Shown here: in pieces, positions 42,311 to 50,636 of the stretch
Layout: each line of letters begins with the position of its first letter
Numbering within the stretch: the stretch's first letter is position 1
Assembly: GCF_900659615.1 (NCBI RefSeq)
Contig: NZ_CAACUY010000010.1
Location: 43,894-107,893, forward strand
Length of the DNA stretch: 64,000 nt
Reading direction: 5' to 3'
Origin: Actinomadura fibrosa
Lineage (GTDB): Bacteria; Actinomycetota; Actinomycetes; Streptosporangiales; Streptosporangiaceae
Program-made: the position numbers and the translations under genes
Notes under the pieces: model-generated
What the model was told of the DNA's origin: nothing
Database searches by the model: none
The model's input: only the letters and a program-made list of their open reading frames with translations

Positions 42311-42320
42311 GGGGGCGGCG

Positions 42321-43430
42321 ATGGCCATCCACGTATGGGACTACCGGCACGAGTACGAGAGCGAGCGCGACGACATCCTCGACGCGGTCGACAGTGTGTT
42401 CCGCTCCGGCCGGCTCATCCTGGGAAAGAGCGTCCGGGGCTTCGAGGCGGAGTTCGCCTCCTACCACGGTGCGCGGCACTGCGTCGGAGTCGACAACGGA
42501 ACCAACGCCGTCAAGCTCGGCCTCCAGGCCCTGGGCGTCCGCCCCGGCGACGAGGTCGTCACCGTGTCCAACACGGCGGCGCCGACGGTCCTCGCGATCG
42601 ACGCGGTGGGCGCGACCCCCGTGTTCGTCGACATCGACCCCGCCACCTACCTCATGGACACCGGCCAGGTGCGGGACGCCGTGACCGGACGCACCGCATG
42701 CCTGCTCCCGGTGCACCTCTACGGCCAGATGGTGGATCTCGCGCCGCTGCGGCGCGTGGCCGACTCCCACGGGCTGAGGCTCCTCGAAGACTGCGCCCAG
42801 GCGCACGGGGCCCGCCGCCTCGGCCGGATCGCCGGGACCGTCGGGGACGCCGGCGCCTACTCCTTCTACCCGACCAAGGTCCTCGGGGCGTACGGGGACG
42901 CGGGCGCCGTGGTCACCTCGCACGACGAGACGGACCGGCACCTGCGCCGCCTGCGGTACTACGGCATGGAGGACCGCTACTACGTCGTGCGCACCCCCGG
43001 CCACAACGCCCGGCTCGACGAGGTGCACGCGGAGATCCTGCGCCGCAAGCTCGTCCGCCTGGACGACTACATCGCCGCGCGCCGCGCGGTCGCCCGGCGG
43101 TACGCCGAAGGGCTCGCGGGCACCGGGCTCGTTCTGCCCGAGGTCGCGGCGGGCAACGAGCACGTCTACTACATCTACGTCGTCCGGCATCCGGAACGCG
43201 ACGGCATCCTCAAGGCGCTGCGCGAGTACGGGTTCGAGTTCAACATCAGCTATGCCTGGCCCGTGCACACCATGACCGGGTTCGCGCACCTCGGCTACGG
43301 CACCGGCGACCTCCCGGCGACCGAGGCCGCCGCCGCCGAGATCTTCTCGCTGCCGATGTACCCGTCGCTGCCGCGCGGGCTCCAGGAGAAGGTCATCACC
43401 GCGCTCCGCGAGATCCTCGCCCGTGGTTGA
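42321..43430 (+). CDS. Sugar aminotransferase, TylB/EvaB-like (DegT/DnrJ)
   Basis: The 369-residue product has the DegT signatures [49 protein letters not shown] (PLP Asp), [20 protein letters not shown] (Lys186) and [29 protein letters not shown] and the length are closest to the C-3 aminotransferases TylB, DesV, DnrJ and EvaB, so amination at C-3 of the 3-keto-2-deoxy pentose is expected; C-4 amination cannot be excluded. ATG 42321 follows GAGGGGG. Confidence 0.9.
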   Translation: MAIHVWDYRHEYESERDDILDAVDSVFRSGRLILGKSVRGFEAEFASYHGARHCVGVDNGTNAVKLGLQALGVRPGDEVVTVSNTAAPTVLAIDAVGATPVFVDIDPATYLMDTGQVRDAVTGRTACLLPVHLYGQMVDLAPLRRVADSHGLRLLEDCAQAHGARRLGRIAGTVGDAGAYSFYPTKVLGAYGDAGAVVTSHDETDRHLRRLRYYGMEDRYYVVRTPGHNARLDEVHAEILRRKLVRLDDYIAARRAVARRYAEGLAGTGLVLPEVAAGNEHVYYIYVVRHPERDGILKALREYGFEFNISYAWPVHTMTGFAHLGYGTGDLPATEAAAAEIFSLPMYPSLPRGLQEKVITALREILARG

Positions 43431-43438
43431 GGCCGTGC

Positions 43439-44167
43439 TCACTCCATGACGCCGATGAACATCCCCGGACGTCCCGGGCCGGTCTTCAGATACTCGACGG
43501 TCGCGGCCCCCGCTCGGGCGAACGCCGTCTCGTACTCCCGCCTGGTGAAGAGGCTCAGCAGATGCCGGTCGGTGAGATGCCGGACGCCGGTCCCCTCCTC
43601 GCCGACCAGGTAGTGCACGGCCATGCGGTGGAGCCGGCCCTCCCGGACCGTATGGGACATCCGGGAGATGGTCCGGCCGCCGACCGTGACGAGATCTCCG
43701 GTGACACGGTCGGACAGAGCGGTCTCCGGGAAGTACCAGGGCTCCACGGCGAGGACCCCGCCGGGACGGAGATGGCGGCCGAAAGCGCACAGCGCGGACT
43801 CCAGCTGCCCGGCGTCCCCCACATAGCCGATCGCGCTGAACAGGCAGGTGACGGCGTCGAAACGCCGGCCGAGGTCGAAGGACCTCATGTCGCAGCGGTG
43901 CAGCGGAACGCCCGGCGCCCGGTCGCGCGCGACGCGGAGCATGTCCGGGGCGATGTCGATCCCCTCGACGTGCTCGAAGCACTCGGCGAACCAGCGCAGG
44001 CTGCGACCCGTCCCGCACGCCACGTCCAGCAGCGAGGACGCCGCGGCGTTGCGGTGCCGGATCTGCCGCGCGAGCGTCCGGGCGTCGGACTCGTACGCCC
44101 TGCCGCGCCCCTCGTAGAACGCGTCGTAGACGTCGGCGTGCCGGTAGATCGGCGCGAGGTCGCCCAT
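43439..44167 (-). CDS. Aminosugar N-methyltransferase, DesVI/TylM1-like
   Basis: The 242-residue product aligns in detail with DesVI-type N,N-dimethyltransferases: ADVYDAFYEGRGRAYESDAR, SSLLDVACGTGRSLRWFAEC (SAM site), RCDMRSFDLGRRFDAVTCLF, VLAVEPWYFPETAL and SRMSHTVREGRLHRMAVHYL. It should mono- or dimethylate the sugar amine on the NDP-sugar. ATG 44167 comes 2 bases after the stop of the C-methyltransferase gene, so the two are co-translated. Confidence 0.92.
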   Translation of the reverse strand: MGDLAPIYRHADVYDAFYEGRGRAYESDARTLARQIRHRNAAASSLLDVACGTGRSLRWFAECFEHVEGIDIAPDMLRVARDRAPGVPLHRCDMRSFDLGRRFDAVTCLFSAIGYVGDAGQLESALCAFGRHLRPGGVLAVEPWYFPETALSDRVTGDLVTVGGRTISRMSHTVREGRLHRMAVHYLVGEEGTGVRHLTDRHLLSLFTRREYETAFARAGAATVEYLKTGPGRPGMFIGVME

Positions 44168-44169
44168 GG

Positions 44170-45402
44170 TCAGAGCACCCGCACTTCGGGCACGTAGCGG
44201 ATCCATCGACCGCCGGACGCCCGGAACCGCCGCTCCTTCGCCATGATCTCGTCGGCGTGGTTCCACGCGAACAGCAGCGCGTAGTCCGGACGGTCGGCGG
44301 CGAAGGCCGCGGGCGGCCGCACCGGGATGTGCGCGCCCGGCGTCAGCCGTCCCTGCTTCGCCGGAGTCGTGTCGCAGATGTAGGAGACCAGGTCGGGGCC
44401 GATCCCGCAGTGGTTCGTGACGGTCGCGCTCTTGGCCGTCGCACCGTACCCGACGACGGTCTTCCCGCCATCGCGCAGGGAGCGCAGCAGGTCCGGCAGC
44501 TCGGAGCGGACGCGGCCCACCGCGGCGGCGAACCCGGCGAGCGTCTCCGGCTCGGCCAGGCCCCGCGCGTCCTCCCAGGCCAGGAGCCGTCCGACCGAGC
44601 CGGCCCGCCGCCGCATCCCGGGTCTGGCGAGCGTGTAGCGCACCTCCCCGCCGTGCACCGGAAGCCGCTCGACGTCCACCAGCTCGAAGCCGGACCGCTC
44701 CGCCATGGCCAGCACGGACCGGGCCGAGAAGAGGAAGAAGTGCTCGTCGTAGATCTGGTCGAACGCGGTCTTGTCGATGATGTCGCCGAGGTACGGGTCC
44801 TCGAACACGAAGACGCCGGACGGGCCGAGCAGGACGTCCACACCGCGCAGCACGGACTGCATGTACGGGATGTGGCAGATGGTGTTGGCCGAGTAGACGA
44901 CATCGGCCGGTCCCTCCCGGTCGCGCAACGCGATTCCGGCGGGCTCATCGAAGAAGTCGGAGCGCACGCGCGCACCCCGCCCGCGCGCCGTCGCGGCGAC
45001 CGCCCCGGACGGCTCGAACCCCAGATGCCGGACCCCGGACTCGGCCATGGTCCGCAGGAGCACGCCGTCATTGCAGCCGATCTCGACGAAGAACGGGTCC
45101 GGCCCCATGAGCTCGGTCTCGATGTACCGCAGGGCGGTCCTCGTGAAGTGCTGCCGCATCACCGACGACCCCGACGACCGGTACGGGTAGCCGTGGTGGA
45201 ACATCCGTTCCCGCGGAACCTCCTCCGTCATCTGGACCATCGTGCAGAGCTCGCACCGTCCGACCGCGAGCCGGTAGAAGAACTCCTCCTCGGTGCAGTC
45301 CGGCGCACGGAACGCGTCCGAGAGCGGCTGCCGTCCGAGGTCGAGGAACTCGCTGACGTTTCCACCACATATCCGGCAACGGACTTTCTCCGGCTCGACC
45401 AT
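44170..45402 (-). CDS. NDP-sugar C-methyltransferase, TylCIII/EvaC-like
   Basis: The 410-residue product has three parts. The N-terminal zinc site has Cys9, Cys12, Cys50 and Cys53 (CRICGG, CELC). The SAM domain has DPFFVEIGCNDGVLLRTMAE and VVYSANTICHIPYMQSVLRG. The C-terminal domain has DGGKTVVGYGATAKSATVTN and YALLFAWNHADEIMAKE. This is the TylC3/EvaC/NovU family that methylates C-3 (or C-5) next to a keto group. With a C-3 aminotransferase beside it, EvaC-like methylation of the 3-amino-4-keto sugar is likely. GTG 45450 is an alternative start. Confidence 0.92.
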   Translation of the reverse strand: MVEPEKVRCRICGGNVSEFLDLGRQPLSDAFRAPDCTEEEFFYRLAVGRCELCTMVQMTEEVPRERMFHHGYPYRSSGSSVMRQHFTRTALRYIETELMGPDPFFVEIGCNDGVLLRTMAESGVRHLGFEPSGAVAATARGRGARVRSDFFDEPAGIALRDREGPADVVYSANTICHIPYMQSVLRGVDVLLGPSGVFVFEDPYLGDIIDKTAFDQIYDEHFFLFSARSVLAMAERSGFELVDVERLPVHGGEVRYTLARPGMRRRAGSVGRLLAWEDARGLAEPETLAGFAAAVGRVRSELPDLLRSLRDGGKTVVGYGATAKSATVTNHCGIGPDLVSYICDTTPAKQGRLTPGAHIPVRPPAAFAADRPDYALLFAWNHADEIMAKERRFRASGGRWIRYVPEVRVL

Positions 45403-45488
45403 TTCCCGCTCCCCGGTTCTCGCCGACCACCGCGTCCGATCGCGACGCACTCATGCCTCAGGCCCTACTTTGTCCCATCCCGCACAGG

Positions 45489-45507
45489 CGCACATCTCTC
45501 AGCGTGC
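45489..45507 (-). promoter_or_regulatory. Cluster motif copy G, weaker (C-methyltransferase promoter)
   Basis: Toward the gene the site reads GCACGCTGAGAGATGTGCG, 87 bases before ATG 45402. It keeps the GCAC..TG..AGRTG core and the outer GCAC/GTGC arms but differs at several positions from copies A-F. Confidence 0.4.
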
Positions 45508-45532
45508 TGACATCATCACCATGCGTATTGAC

Positions 45533-45575
45533 AGTGACTCCGCGATGCACAACCATTCTTTCCAACGGAGTCACT
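45533..45575. repeat. 10-bp inverted repeat in a divergent promoter
   Basis: AGTGACTCCG (45533-45542) and CGGAGTCACT (45566-45575) are perfect inverted copies separated by 23 AT-richer bases. They sit midway between the C-methyltransferase and exporter genes, and are probably an operator pair, perhaps for the exporter. Confidence 0.5.
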
Positions 45576-45602
45576 TTCCTTCCCCGCCTGAAATCGCCGG
45601 AG

Positions 45603-45627
45603 CGCACGCTCGGGGAAACGGCGTGCG
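45603..45627 (+). promoter_or_regulatory. Cluster motif copy J, weak (exporter promoter)
   Basis: Arms CGCACGC and GCGTGCG flank TCGGGGAAACG, 80 bases before ATG 45707. Only the GGAA..GTGCG side resembles the other copies, so it is listed as doubtful. Confidence 0.3.
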
Positions 45628-45706
45628 ACCACGGTCACCGACACGAGAAGGCTCGGGCCCGCGGCGGCGTCCCCGGCACGCGGGTGCTCACACGGAAGGG
45701 AGCACC

Positions 45707-47338
45707 ATGCACACGTCCCCTGCGGCACCACCGAGCGGCGGTGCGGGGCGCCGGGAGTACCTCGGGCTGGCCGTGCTGAGCCTGCCGACGCTCCTTCTCG
45801 CCCTCGACACGAGCGTGCTCTACATGGCGCTGCCGCGGCTGGGGTCCGACCTGCACGCCGGCAGCGTGCAGCAGTTGTGGATCACCGACGTCTACGGCTT
45901 CATGGTGGCCGGCCTCCTGATCACGATGGGCAACCTCGGCGACCTGATCGGCCGCAGGCGCCTGCTGCTGACCGGCGCCGCGGCGTTCGGCGCCGCGTCG
46001 GTCCTGGCCGCGTACTCCACCAGCCCCGGCATGCTCATCGCGGCCCGGGCCGTGCTCGGCATCGCCGGAGCCACGCTCATGCCCTCGACGCTCACCCTGA
46101 TCAGCCAGATGTTCAAGGACCCCAAGCAGCAGGCCGTCGCGATCGGCGTGTGGATGGGCTGCTTCCTGGGCGGCGTCGCCCTCGGCCCCGTCATCGGAGG
46201 GGTCATGCTCCAGTTCTTCTGGTGGGGCTCGGTGTTCCTGCTCGGCGTGCCCGTCATGGTCCTGCTGCTCGTCACCGGGCCGCGCACGCTGCCGGAGTAC
46301 CGCGATCCCGACGCCGGCCGGATCGACCCGGCCAGCGTGCCGCTCTCCCTCGCCGGGATCCTCCCGGTCGTCTACGGCCTCAAGGAGGTCTCGCGCGACG
46401 GCCCGCGGGCCTCGTCCATCGCGGCGATCGCGGCCGGCCTCCTCTTCGGCGCGCTGTTCGTCAGGCGGCAGCGCACCCTGAGCAGCCCGCTGCTCGACCT
46501 CGGCCTGTTCCGCGACCGGACGTTCAGCCCGGCGGTGACCATGACCGCCTTCGCCGGGCTGCTGTCGGGCGCGCAGCTCTTCGTCTACATGTACCTGCAA
46601 CTCGTCGAGGGACTGTCGCCGATCAAAGCCGCGCTGTGGATGCTGCCGATGGGCCTGACGACCCTGGTCAGCCTCCAGATCGGGCCACAGCTGGCGCAGC
46701 GGATCCGTCCCGCGTACGTCATGGCGGGCGGCCTGGTGATCGTCTCCGCCGGCTACCTGATGCTCACCCGTGTGGGCGCCGACCACGGCTTGGTCCTGCT
46801 GGAGGGCGGCTTGGTCGCCATCGCCGCGGGCATCGGCCCGACGGCGGGGCTGAGCGCGACCCTCGCGCTGGGCTCGATGCCGCCGGAGCGGTCCGGCAGC
46901 GCGGCGGCGGTCAACGAGACCGCCGCCGAGCTCGGCATCGCCATGGGCGTGGCCGTGATCGGCATGGTCGGCATGTCGGCGTACCGGTCCGGCATCGGCG
47001 GCACCGTCCCGGCGGGGCTTCCGGCGAAGGCGCGCGATGCCGCGCTGGAGAGCGCTCCCGGCGCCGCGGCCGCGGTCCGGGAGGTCGGCGGCCGGGCGGG
47101 CGCGGAGCTGGACACCGCGGCGCACGGCGCGCTGGCCGGGGCGCTCAACTCCACCGCGTGGGTCAGTGTCGGGGTCGCCGGGTTCCTGGCGCTCGTCGCG
47201 ATCACCGCGCTGCGGCACGAGCCGCCGACGGGTGCCGAGCGGAGCGAGGACGCGAGCGGCGACGCGAGCGGCGACGCGGACGGCGCCGACGGACGGCTGG
47301 ACGGCCCGCAGACCGGTTCCCCGGAGGTGCAGACGTGA
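45707..47338 (+). CDS. DHA2-family drug exporter (14 TM)
   Basis: The 543-residue product has about 14 hydrophobic segments. LDTSVLYMALPRLGSDLHAG is the DHA2 motif D1, GNLGDLIGRRRLLLTGAAAF is motif A, and AVLGIAGATLMPSTLTLISQ is a motif C-like stretch. GGAAGGGAGC precedes the ATG. It resembles QacA/SmvA proton-driven efflux pumps common in antibiotic clusters and probably exports the product. A charged D/G/A-rich tail follows the last helix. It is translationally coupled to a BBE-type flavoprotein gene. Confidence 0.92.
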   Translation: MHTSPAAPPSGGAGRREYLGLAVLSLPTLLLALDTSVLYMALPRLGSDLHAGSVQQLWITDVYGFMVAGLLITMGNLGDLIGRRRLLLTGAAAFGAASVLAAYSTSPGMLIAARAVLGIAGATLMPSTLTLISQMFKDPKQQAVAIGVWMGCFLGGVALGPVIGGVMLQFFWWGSVFLLGVPVMVLLLVTGPRTLPEYRDPDAGRIDPASVPLSLAGILPVVYGLKEVSRDGPRASSIAAIAAGLLFGALFVRRQRTLSSPLLDLGLFRDRTFSPAVTMTAFAGLLSGAQLFVYMYLQLVEGLSPIKAALWMLPMGLTTLVSLQIGPQLAQRIRPAYVMAGGLVIVSAGYLMLTRVGADHGLVLLEGGLVAIAAGIGPTAGLSATLALGSMPPERSGSAAAVNETAAELGIAMGVAVIGMVGMSAYRSGIGGTVPAGLPAKARDAALESAPGAAAAVREVGGRAGAELDTAAHGALAGALNSTAWVSVGVAGFLALVAITALRHEPPTGAERSEDASGDASGDADGADGRLDGPQTGSPEVQT

Positions 47339-48762
47339 ACGGACCCTCGAACTGGAGCTCGCTGCGGCGCGCGCTCGGCGACCGGCTGGTCCTGCCGTCC
47401 GATGCAGGCTACGCGACGGCCGCCCAGTCCGCGCTCCGGCAGTTCGACGGCATCAGGCCCCAGGCCGTCGCCTTCTGCGAGACCGCCGAAGAGGTCCGCA
47501 CCGTGCTCGGCTTCGCCCAGGACCACGGGCTGCCCGCCGTGCCGCGCAGCGGCGGGCACAGCTACGGCGGCCACTCCACGACGACCGGGATGGTCCTGGA
47601 CGTCTCGCGGATCAACGGCGTCTCCTGGGCCGGGGCGAACGCCGTGGTGGGCGCGGGCGCCCAGCAGGTCGACACGCTGCGGACCCTGGCGTCGCGCGGG
47701 CAGGCCCTCGTCGGCGGCGTGTGCCCCAACGTCGCGCTCGGCGGGTTCGTCCAGGGCGGCGGCCTCGGCTGGCTGACCCGCAGGTTCGGCCTGGCCAGCG
47801 ACCGGCTGGCCGCCGCGTCGGTCGTGCTGCCCGACGGCAGGTCCGTGCGGGCCTCGGAGCGGGAGCACCCCGACCTGTTCTGGGCGCTCCAGGGCAACGG
47901 CGGCGGCAACTTCGGCGTCGTCACCGGCTACGAGCTGGCGCCGGTCGAGCTGGCCTCCATGGTGATGTACCACCTGGCCTGGCCCTGGGACGGGGCCGCC
48001 GGGGTCATCGAGGGCTGGATGCCCTGGGCGCTCGCGGCGCCGCGGGAGCTCGCGGCCTCGGTGACGGTCGTCCACGGCGACGACCCGCCCGGCGACCCGA
48101 TGCTGGAGATGCACGGGGCCTTCCTCGGCGGCGAGGACGCGCTGGACCGGCGGCTGGACGCTCTCATCGCGTCCCTCGATGTCAGGCCGCTGAGCCGGAG
48201 CGTGAAGACGATGACGTACTACGACGCCATGATGGCGTCCTATATGTGCGAAGAGCTCACCGTGGAGCAATGCCACCGTGTCGGCTACTCCCCCGAGGCG
48301 ATGCTCCCGAGGGAGAACTTCTTCCAGCACCGCAACCGCATGTTCCGCGAAGCGCTCGCGGGCGCACAGGTGGCGAGTCTGCTGGACGGCTTCGGCGACG
48401 ACCGTCCGAAGGGGCAGTTCCGCCTGCTGTACATCGACGTCTTCGGTGGCGCGGCGAGCGACCGCGACCGGACGGCGACCGCGTACGTGCATCGGGACGC
48501 CCAGGTCCTGGCCGGGTTCGCGGTCTCGCTGACCGACCCGGGGTTCACCGCGAAGGACGTGGCGGTCTCCAAGGAATGGCTCGCGGCCGGTTTCGCGGCC
48601 CTGGACCCGGGTTCCATGCACGAGAGCTACCAGAACTTCATGGATCCGGATCTGGTCGACTGGCGGGAGTCGTACTACGCCGAGAACCTCGCACGGCTGC
48701 GCGAGGTCCGGCGCCGGTACGACCCGCACCGGTTCTTCCGCTTCGAGCGCGCCATCGACTGA
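47335..48762 (+). CDS. BBE-type bicovalent FAD oxidase
   Basis: The 475-residue product belongs to the VAO/PCMH flavoproteins. His75 in RSGGHSYGGHST and Cys130 in GVCPNVALGGFVQGGGLGWL are the two residues that bind FAD covalently (8-alpha-histidyl and 6-S-cysteinyl). QGNGGGNFGVVTGYEL lies in the FAD domain and the BBE tail is NFMDPDLVDWRESYY, AENLARLREVRRRYDPHRFF. Relatives such as AknOx, GilR and EncM perform two-electron alcohol or C-H oxidations on late intermediates. GTG overlaps the exporter stop. Confidence 0.92.
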   Translation: MNGPSNWSSLRRALGDRLVLPSDAGYATAAQSALRQFDGIRPQAVAFCETAEEVRTVLGFAQDHGLPAVPRSGGHSYGGHSTTTGMVLDVSRINGVSWAGANAVVGAGAQQVDTLRTLASRGQALVGGVCPNVALGGFVQGGGLGWLTRRFGLASDRLAAASVVLPDGRSVRASEREHPDLFWALQGNGGGNFGVVTGYELAPVELASMVMYHLAWPWDGAAGVIEGWMPWALAAPRELAASVTVVHGDDPPGDPMLEMHGAFLGGEDALDRRLDALIASLDVRPLSRSVKTMTYYDAMMASYMCEELTVEQCHRVGYSPEAMLPRENFFQHRNRMFREALAGAQVASLLDGFGDDRPKGQFRLLYIDVFGGAASDRDRTATAYVHRDAQVLAGFAVSLTDPGFTAKDVAVSKEWLAAGFAALDPGSMHESYQNFMDPDLVDWRESYYAENLARLREVRRRYDPHRFFRFERAID

Positions 48763-48883
48763 CCTCCGGTGACGATCGGCCGGCCTCCGGTGGCGGCGGC
48801 CGATTGCCCGGTGACGGCGGCCGATCGCCGGGGAGGCTGCCGGACGGCGGCGACCGCGACCGGCTCGTCAGGCGGCCGGCTCG
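48763..48883. repeat. Degenerate tandem repeats between convergent genes
   Basis: About three imperfect copies of a 21-25-base unit built on CCTCCGGTGACGATCGGCC / CCTCCGGTGGCGGCGGCC / CCCGGTGACGGCGGCC run through 48763-48835. At the right end GGCTCGTCAGGC occurs twice in a row, duplicating the stop region of the methyltransferase gene. Probably slippage products; a terminator role is possible. Confidence 0.5.
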
Positions 48884-50425
48884 TCAGGCCGCCGGCCGCT
48901 CGGCGGTCAGGATCGTGAACGTCCCCGGCTCCCACCTGTCCCGCACTTCGAGCCCGGCGCCGTCCAGCCAGGCGTCGATCTCGCCGGGCGCGAACAGGCG
49001 CAGGCCGTCCGCGTGCTGGGGGAAATGGTGGCGCCGCACGAAGTACCGGTACACCGGGTCGGGCGAGTCCCGGTAGGTCAGCACGGTGAAGGTGCCGCCC
49101 GGGCGCAGGCACCGCCCCACTTCGGCGACGGCCGCCGCGGCGTCGGCGGGGAACGCCTGGAGGGCGTTCCAGCACAGCACCGCGCCCAGCTCGCCGTCGC
49201 CGAACGGCAGGCGCCGCGCGTTCGACACGACGGCGGGGATCTCCGGGAGCCGCCCCCGCAGGGCGGTCAGCATGGGCAGGGCGAGGTCCAGCGCGATGAC
49301 CCGGTCGGCGCCCACGGCGCCGGCCAGCACGGACGTCCACCGTCCCGCTCCCGCGGCGAGGTCGAGCACCGGCCCGGCGGCGGGACGCACGTGCCCGGCG
49401 ATATAGGCGTCCTCCAGGGCGGGCGTCACCAGCCCGCCCCAGTTCGAGCCGGCCAGCCGCAGGAAGTTCGGCCGTGCGCGGGCCTCGTAGAAGAAGCCCA
49501 TGGTCGCGATCCCGGCGAGCCTGAACAGGAGGTCCGCACCGCGGTCCGCCGCCTCGCCGAGTTCGGAGGTGAGGTCGAGGATGCCGCCGTCCAGCGCGTA
49601 TCCGGTGGCGCATCCCGCGCAGCGGGCCGCGCCGCCGGAGAAGCCGAGCGCGCCGGAGCAGCGCGGGCAGCGGAAGGCGGCGGCGTGCCGCCGGAGGACG
49701 TCGGCACCGCCCGCGGGAGCGCGCGGTGTGCGAGCCGGTACCGAGTCGGCGTCGACGGGCACGGGCGCGGCGCCGTTGCGGACGGCCCAGTACGCTTTCG
49801 CGCCGAGGTGCCCCAGGACCGTCTCGGTGTCGTTGTCCCAGTGCCGCTTCACCTCTCCGGGTGTCAGCGCGTCGATCCAGGTCCGGTCGAACGCCCGCTC
49901 GGCGTCGTCCAGATCCCAGGCCGCGGGCGAGGGGAAGGCCCGTCCGATCACCGGCCGGGCGGGGTCGAGCCGCTGGAGGGCTCGGTCCAGGCGCGACCGG
50001 TCGTCGGCGTCGATCCCCGCGTCGGTCGCCGCGGCGAGGACGCGGGCGCGTTCGTCCGGGAGGTGCGCGAGCAGGTACGTGAGGCTCAGGGACAATGGCC
50101 GCCCGGCAGAGGCGCTTCGCCACAGGGCGATGAAGCGGCCCGCATCGGCGGTGAGCGACGCGGTGACCTCCGCGCCGAGGGGCGGTCCCACCTCGGCCAG
50201 CAGCCCCAGCAGCACGGCGATGTGCGGCATCCGGGCGGCGTCCGCGACGTCCACCCGCTCCATCAGCGCACGTGTCGCCGGCAGTGTCAGGTCCGTGCCG
50301 GCGCCGTCGTCCCACAGCGCCTCGACCAGGCTCGGGAACAGGTCGTCGAGCTGCTCGACGGGCGCACGGGTGAGTGCGCCGATCACGTCCTCGACGCTCT
50401 CCGGGACTCCTTGGGCGACGACCAT
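48884..50425 (-). CDS. Methyltransferase with N-terminal helical and zinc-ribbon domains
   Basis: The 513-residue product has three parts. Residues about 1-240 are a helical repeat-like region without a recognised family. About 245-285 hold a Trm112-like zinc ribbon (FRCPRCSGALGF, RCAGCATGYALDGGILDLT). About 340-510 are a class I SAM methyltransferase (GPVLDLAAGAGRWTSVLAGA, VIALDLALPMLTALRGRLPE, GAVLCWNALQAFP, EVGRCLRPGGTFTVLTYRDS). Substrate is unknown; C- or O-methylation of the aglycone is plausible. ATG 50425 has GGAGGACC upstream; ATG 50476 is an alternative. Confidence 0.8.
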   Translation of the reverse strand: MVVAQGVPESVEDVIGALTRAPVEQLDDLFPSLVEALWDDGAGTDLTLPATRALMERVDVADAARMPHIAVLLGLLAEVGPPLGAEVTASLTADAGRFIALWRSASAGRPLSLSLTYLLAHLPDERARVLAAATDAGIDADDRSRLDRALQRLDPARPVIGRAFPSPAAWDLDDAERAFDRTWIDALTPGEVKRHWDNDTETVLGHLGAKAYWAVRNGAAPVPVDADSVPARTPRAPAGGADVLRRHAAAFRCPRCSGALGFSGGAARCAGCATGYALDGGILDLTSELGEAADRGADLLFRLAGIATMGFFYEARARPNFLRLAGSNWGGLVTPALEDAYIAGHVRPAAGPVLDLAAGAGRWTSVLAGAVGADRVIALDLALPMLTALRGRLPEIPAVVSNARRLPFGDGELGAVLCWNALQAFPADAAAAVAEVGRCLRPGGTFTVLTYRDSPDPVYRYFVRRHHFPQHADGLRLFAPGEIDAWLDGAGLEVRDRWEPGTFTILTAERPAA

Positions 50426-50507
50426 GAGCGGTCCTCCGTGGTCGGGGGATTCGGAGAACCACCCGGTCGCGAACATCGACTCCCACTCTGCACAGCGCGA
50501 GCCGGCC

Positions 50508-50526
50508 CGGCATCTTCTGGAATGCG
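50508..50526 (-). promoter_or_regulatory. Cluster motif copy D (methyltransferase promoter)
   Basis: Toward the methyltransferase gene the site reads CGCATTCCAGAAGATGCCG, 83 bases before ATG 50425. It is a strong match. Confidence 0.6.
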
Positions 50527-50554
50527 CCCGCTCCAGGCGGCAGGGCCTTCTTCC

Positions 50555-50573
50555 GCAGCACCGAAGATGTCGG
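50555..50573 (+). promoter_or_regulatory. Cluster motif copy I, weaker (class III aminotransferase promoter)
   Basis: GCAGCACCGAAGATGTCGG faces the aminotransferase gene and ends 64 bases before ATG 50637. It shares GCA and the GAAGATG core with copy D, which it faces across 28 bases. Confidence 0.4.
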
Positions 50574-50636
50574 CGTCCCGATCCGGTGCCACGCTCGATT
50601 CGAGGAACGGCGGCACTGCGGGAAGCGAGCAAGAGG

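Noticed and set aside
44257..45510. Plus-strand frame over the C-methyltransferase gene
   Set aside because: It is antisense to a gene with intact zinc and SAM motifs and has no recognisable protein features.
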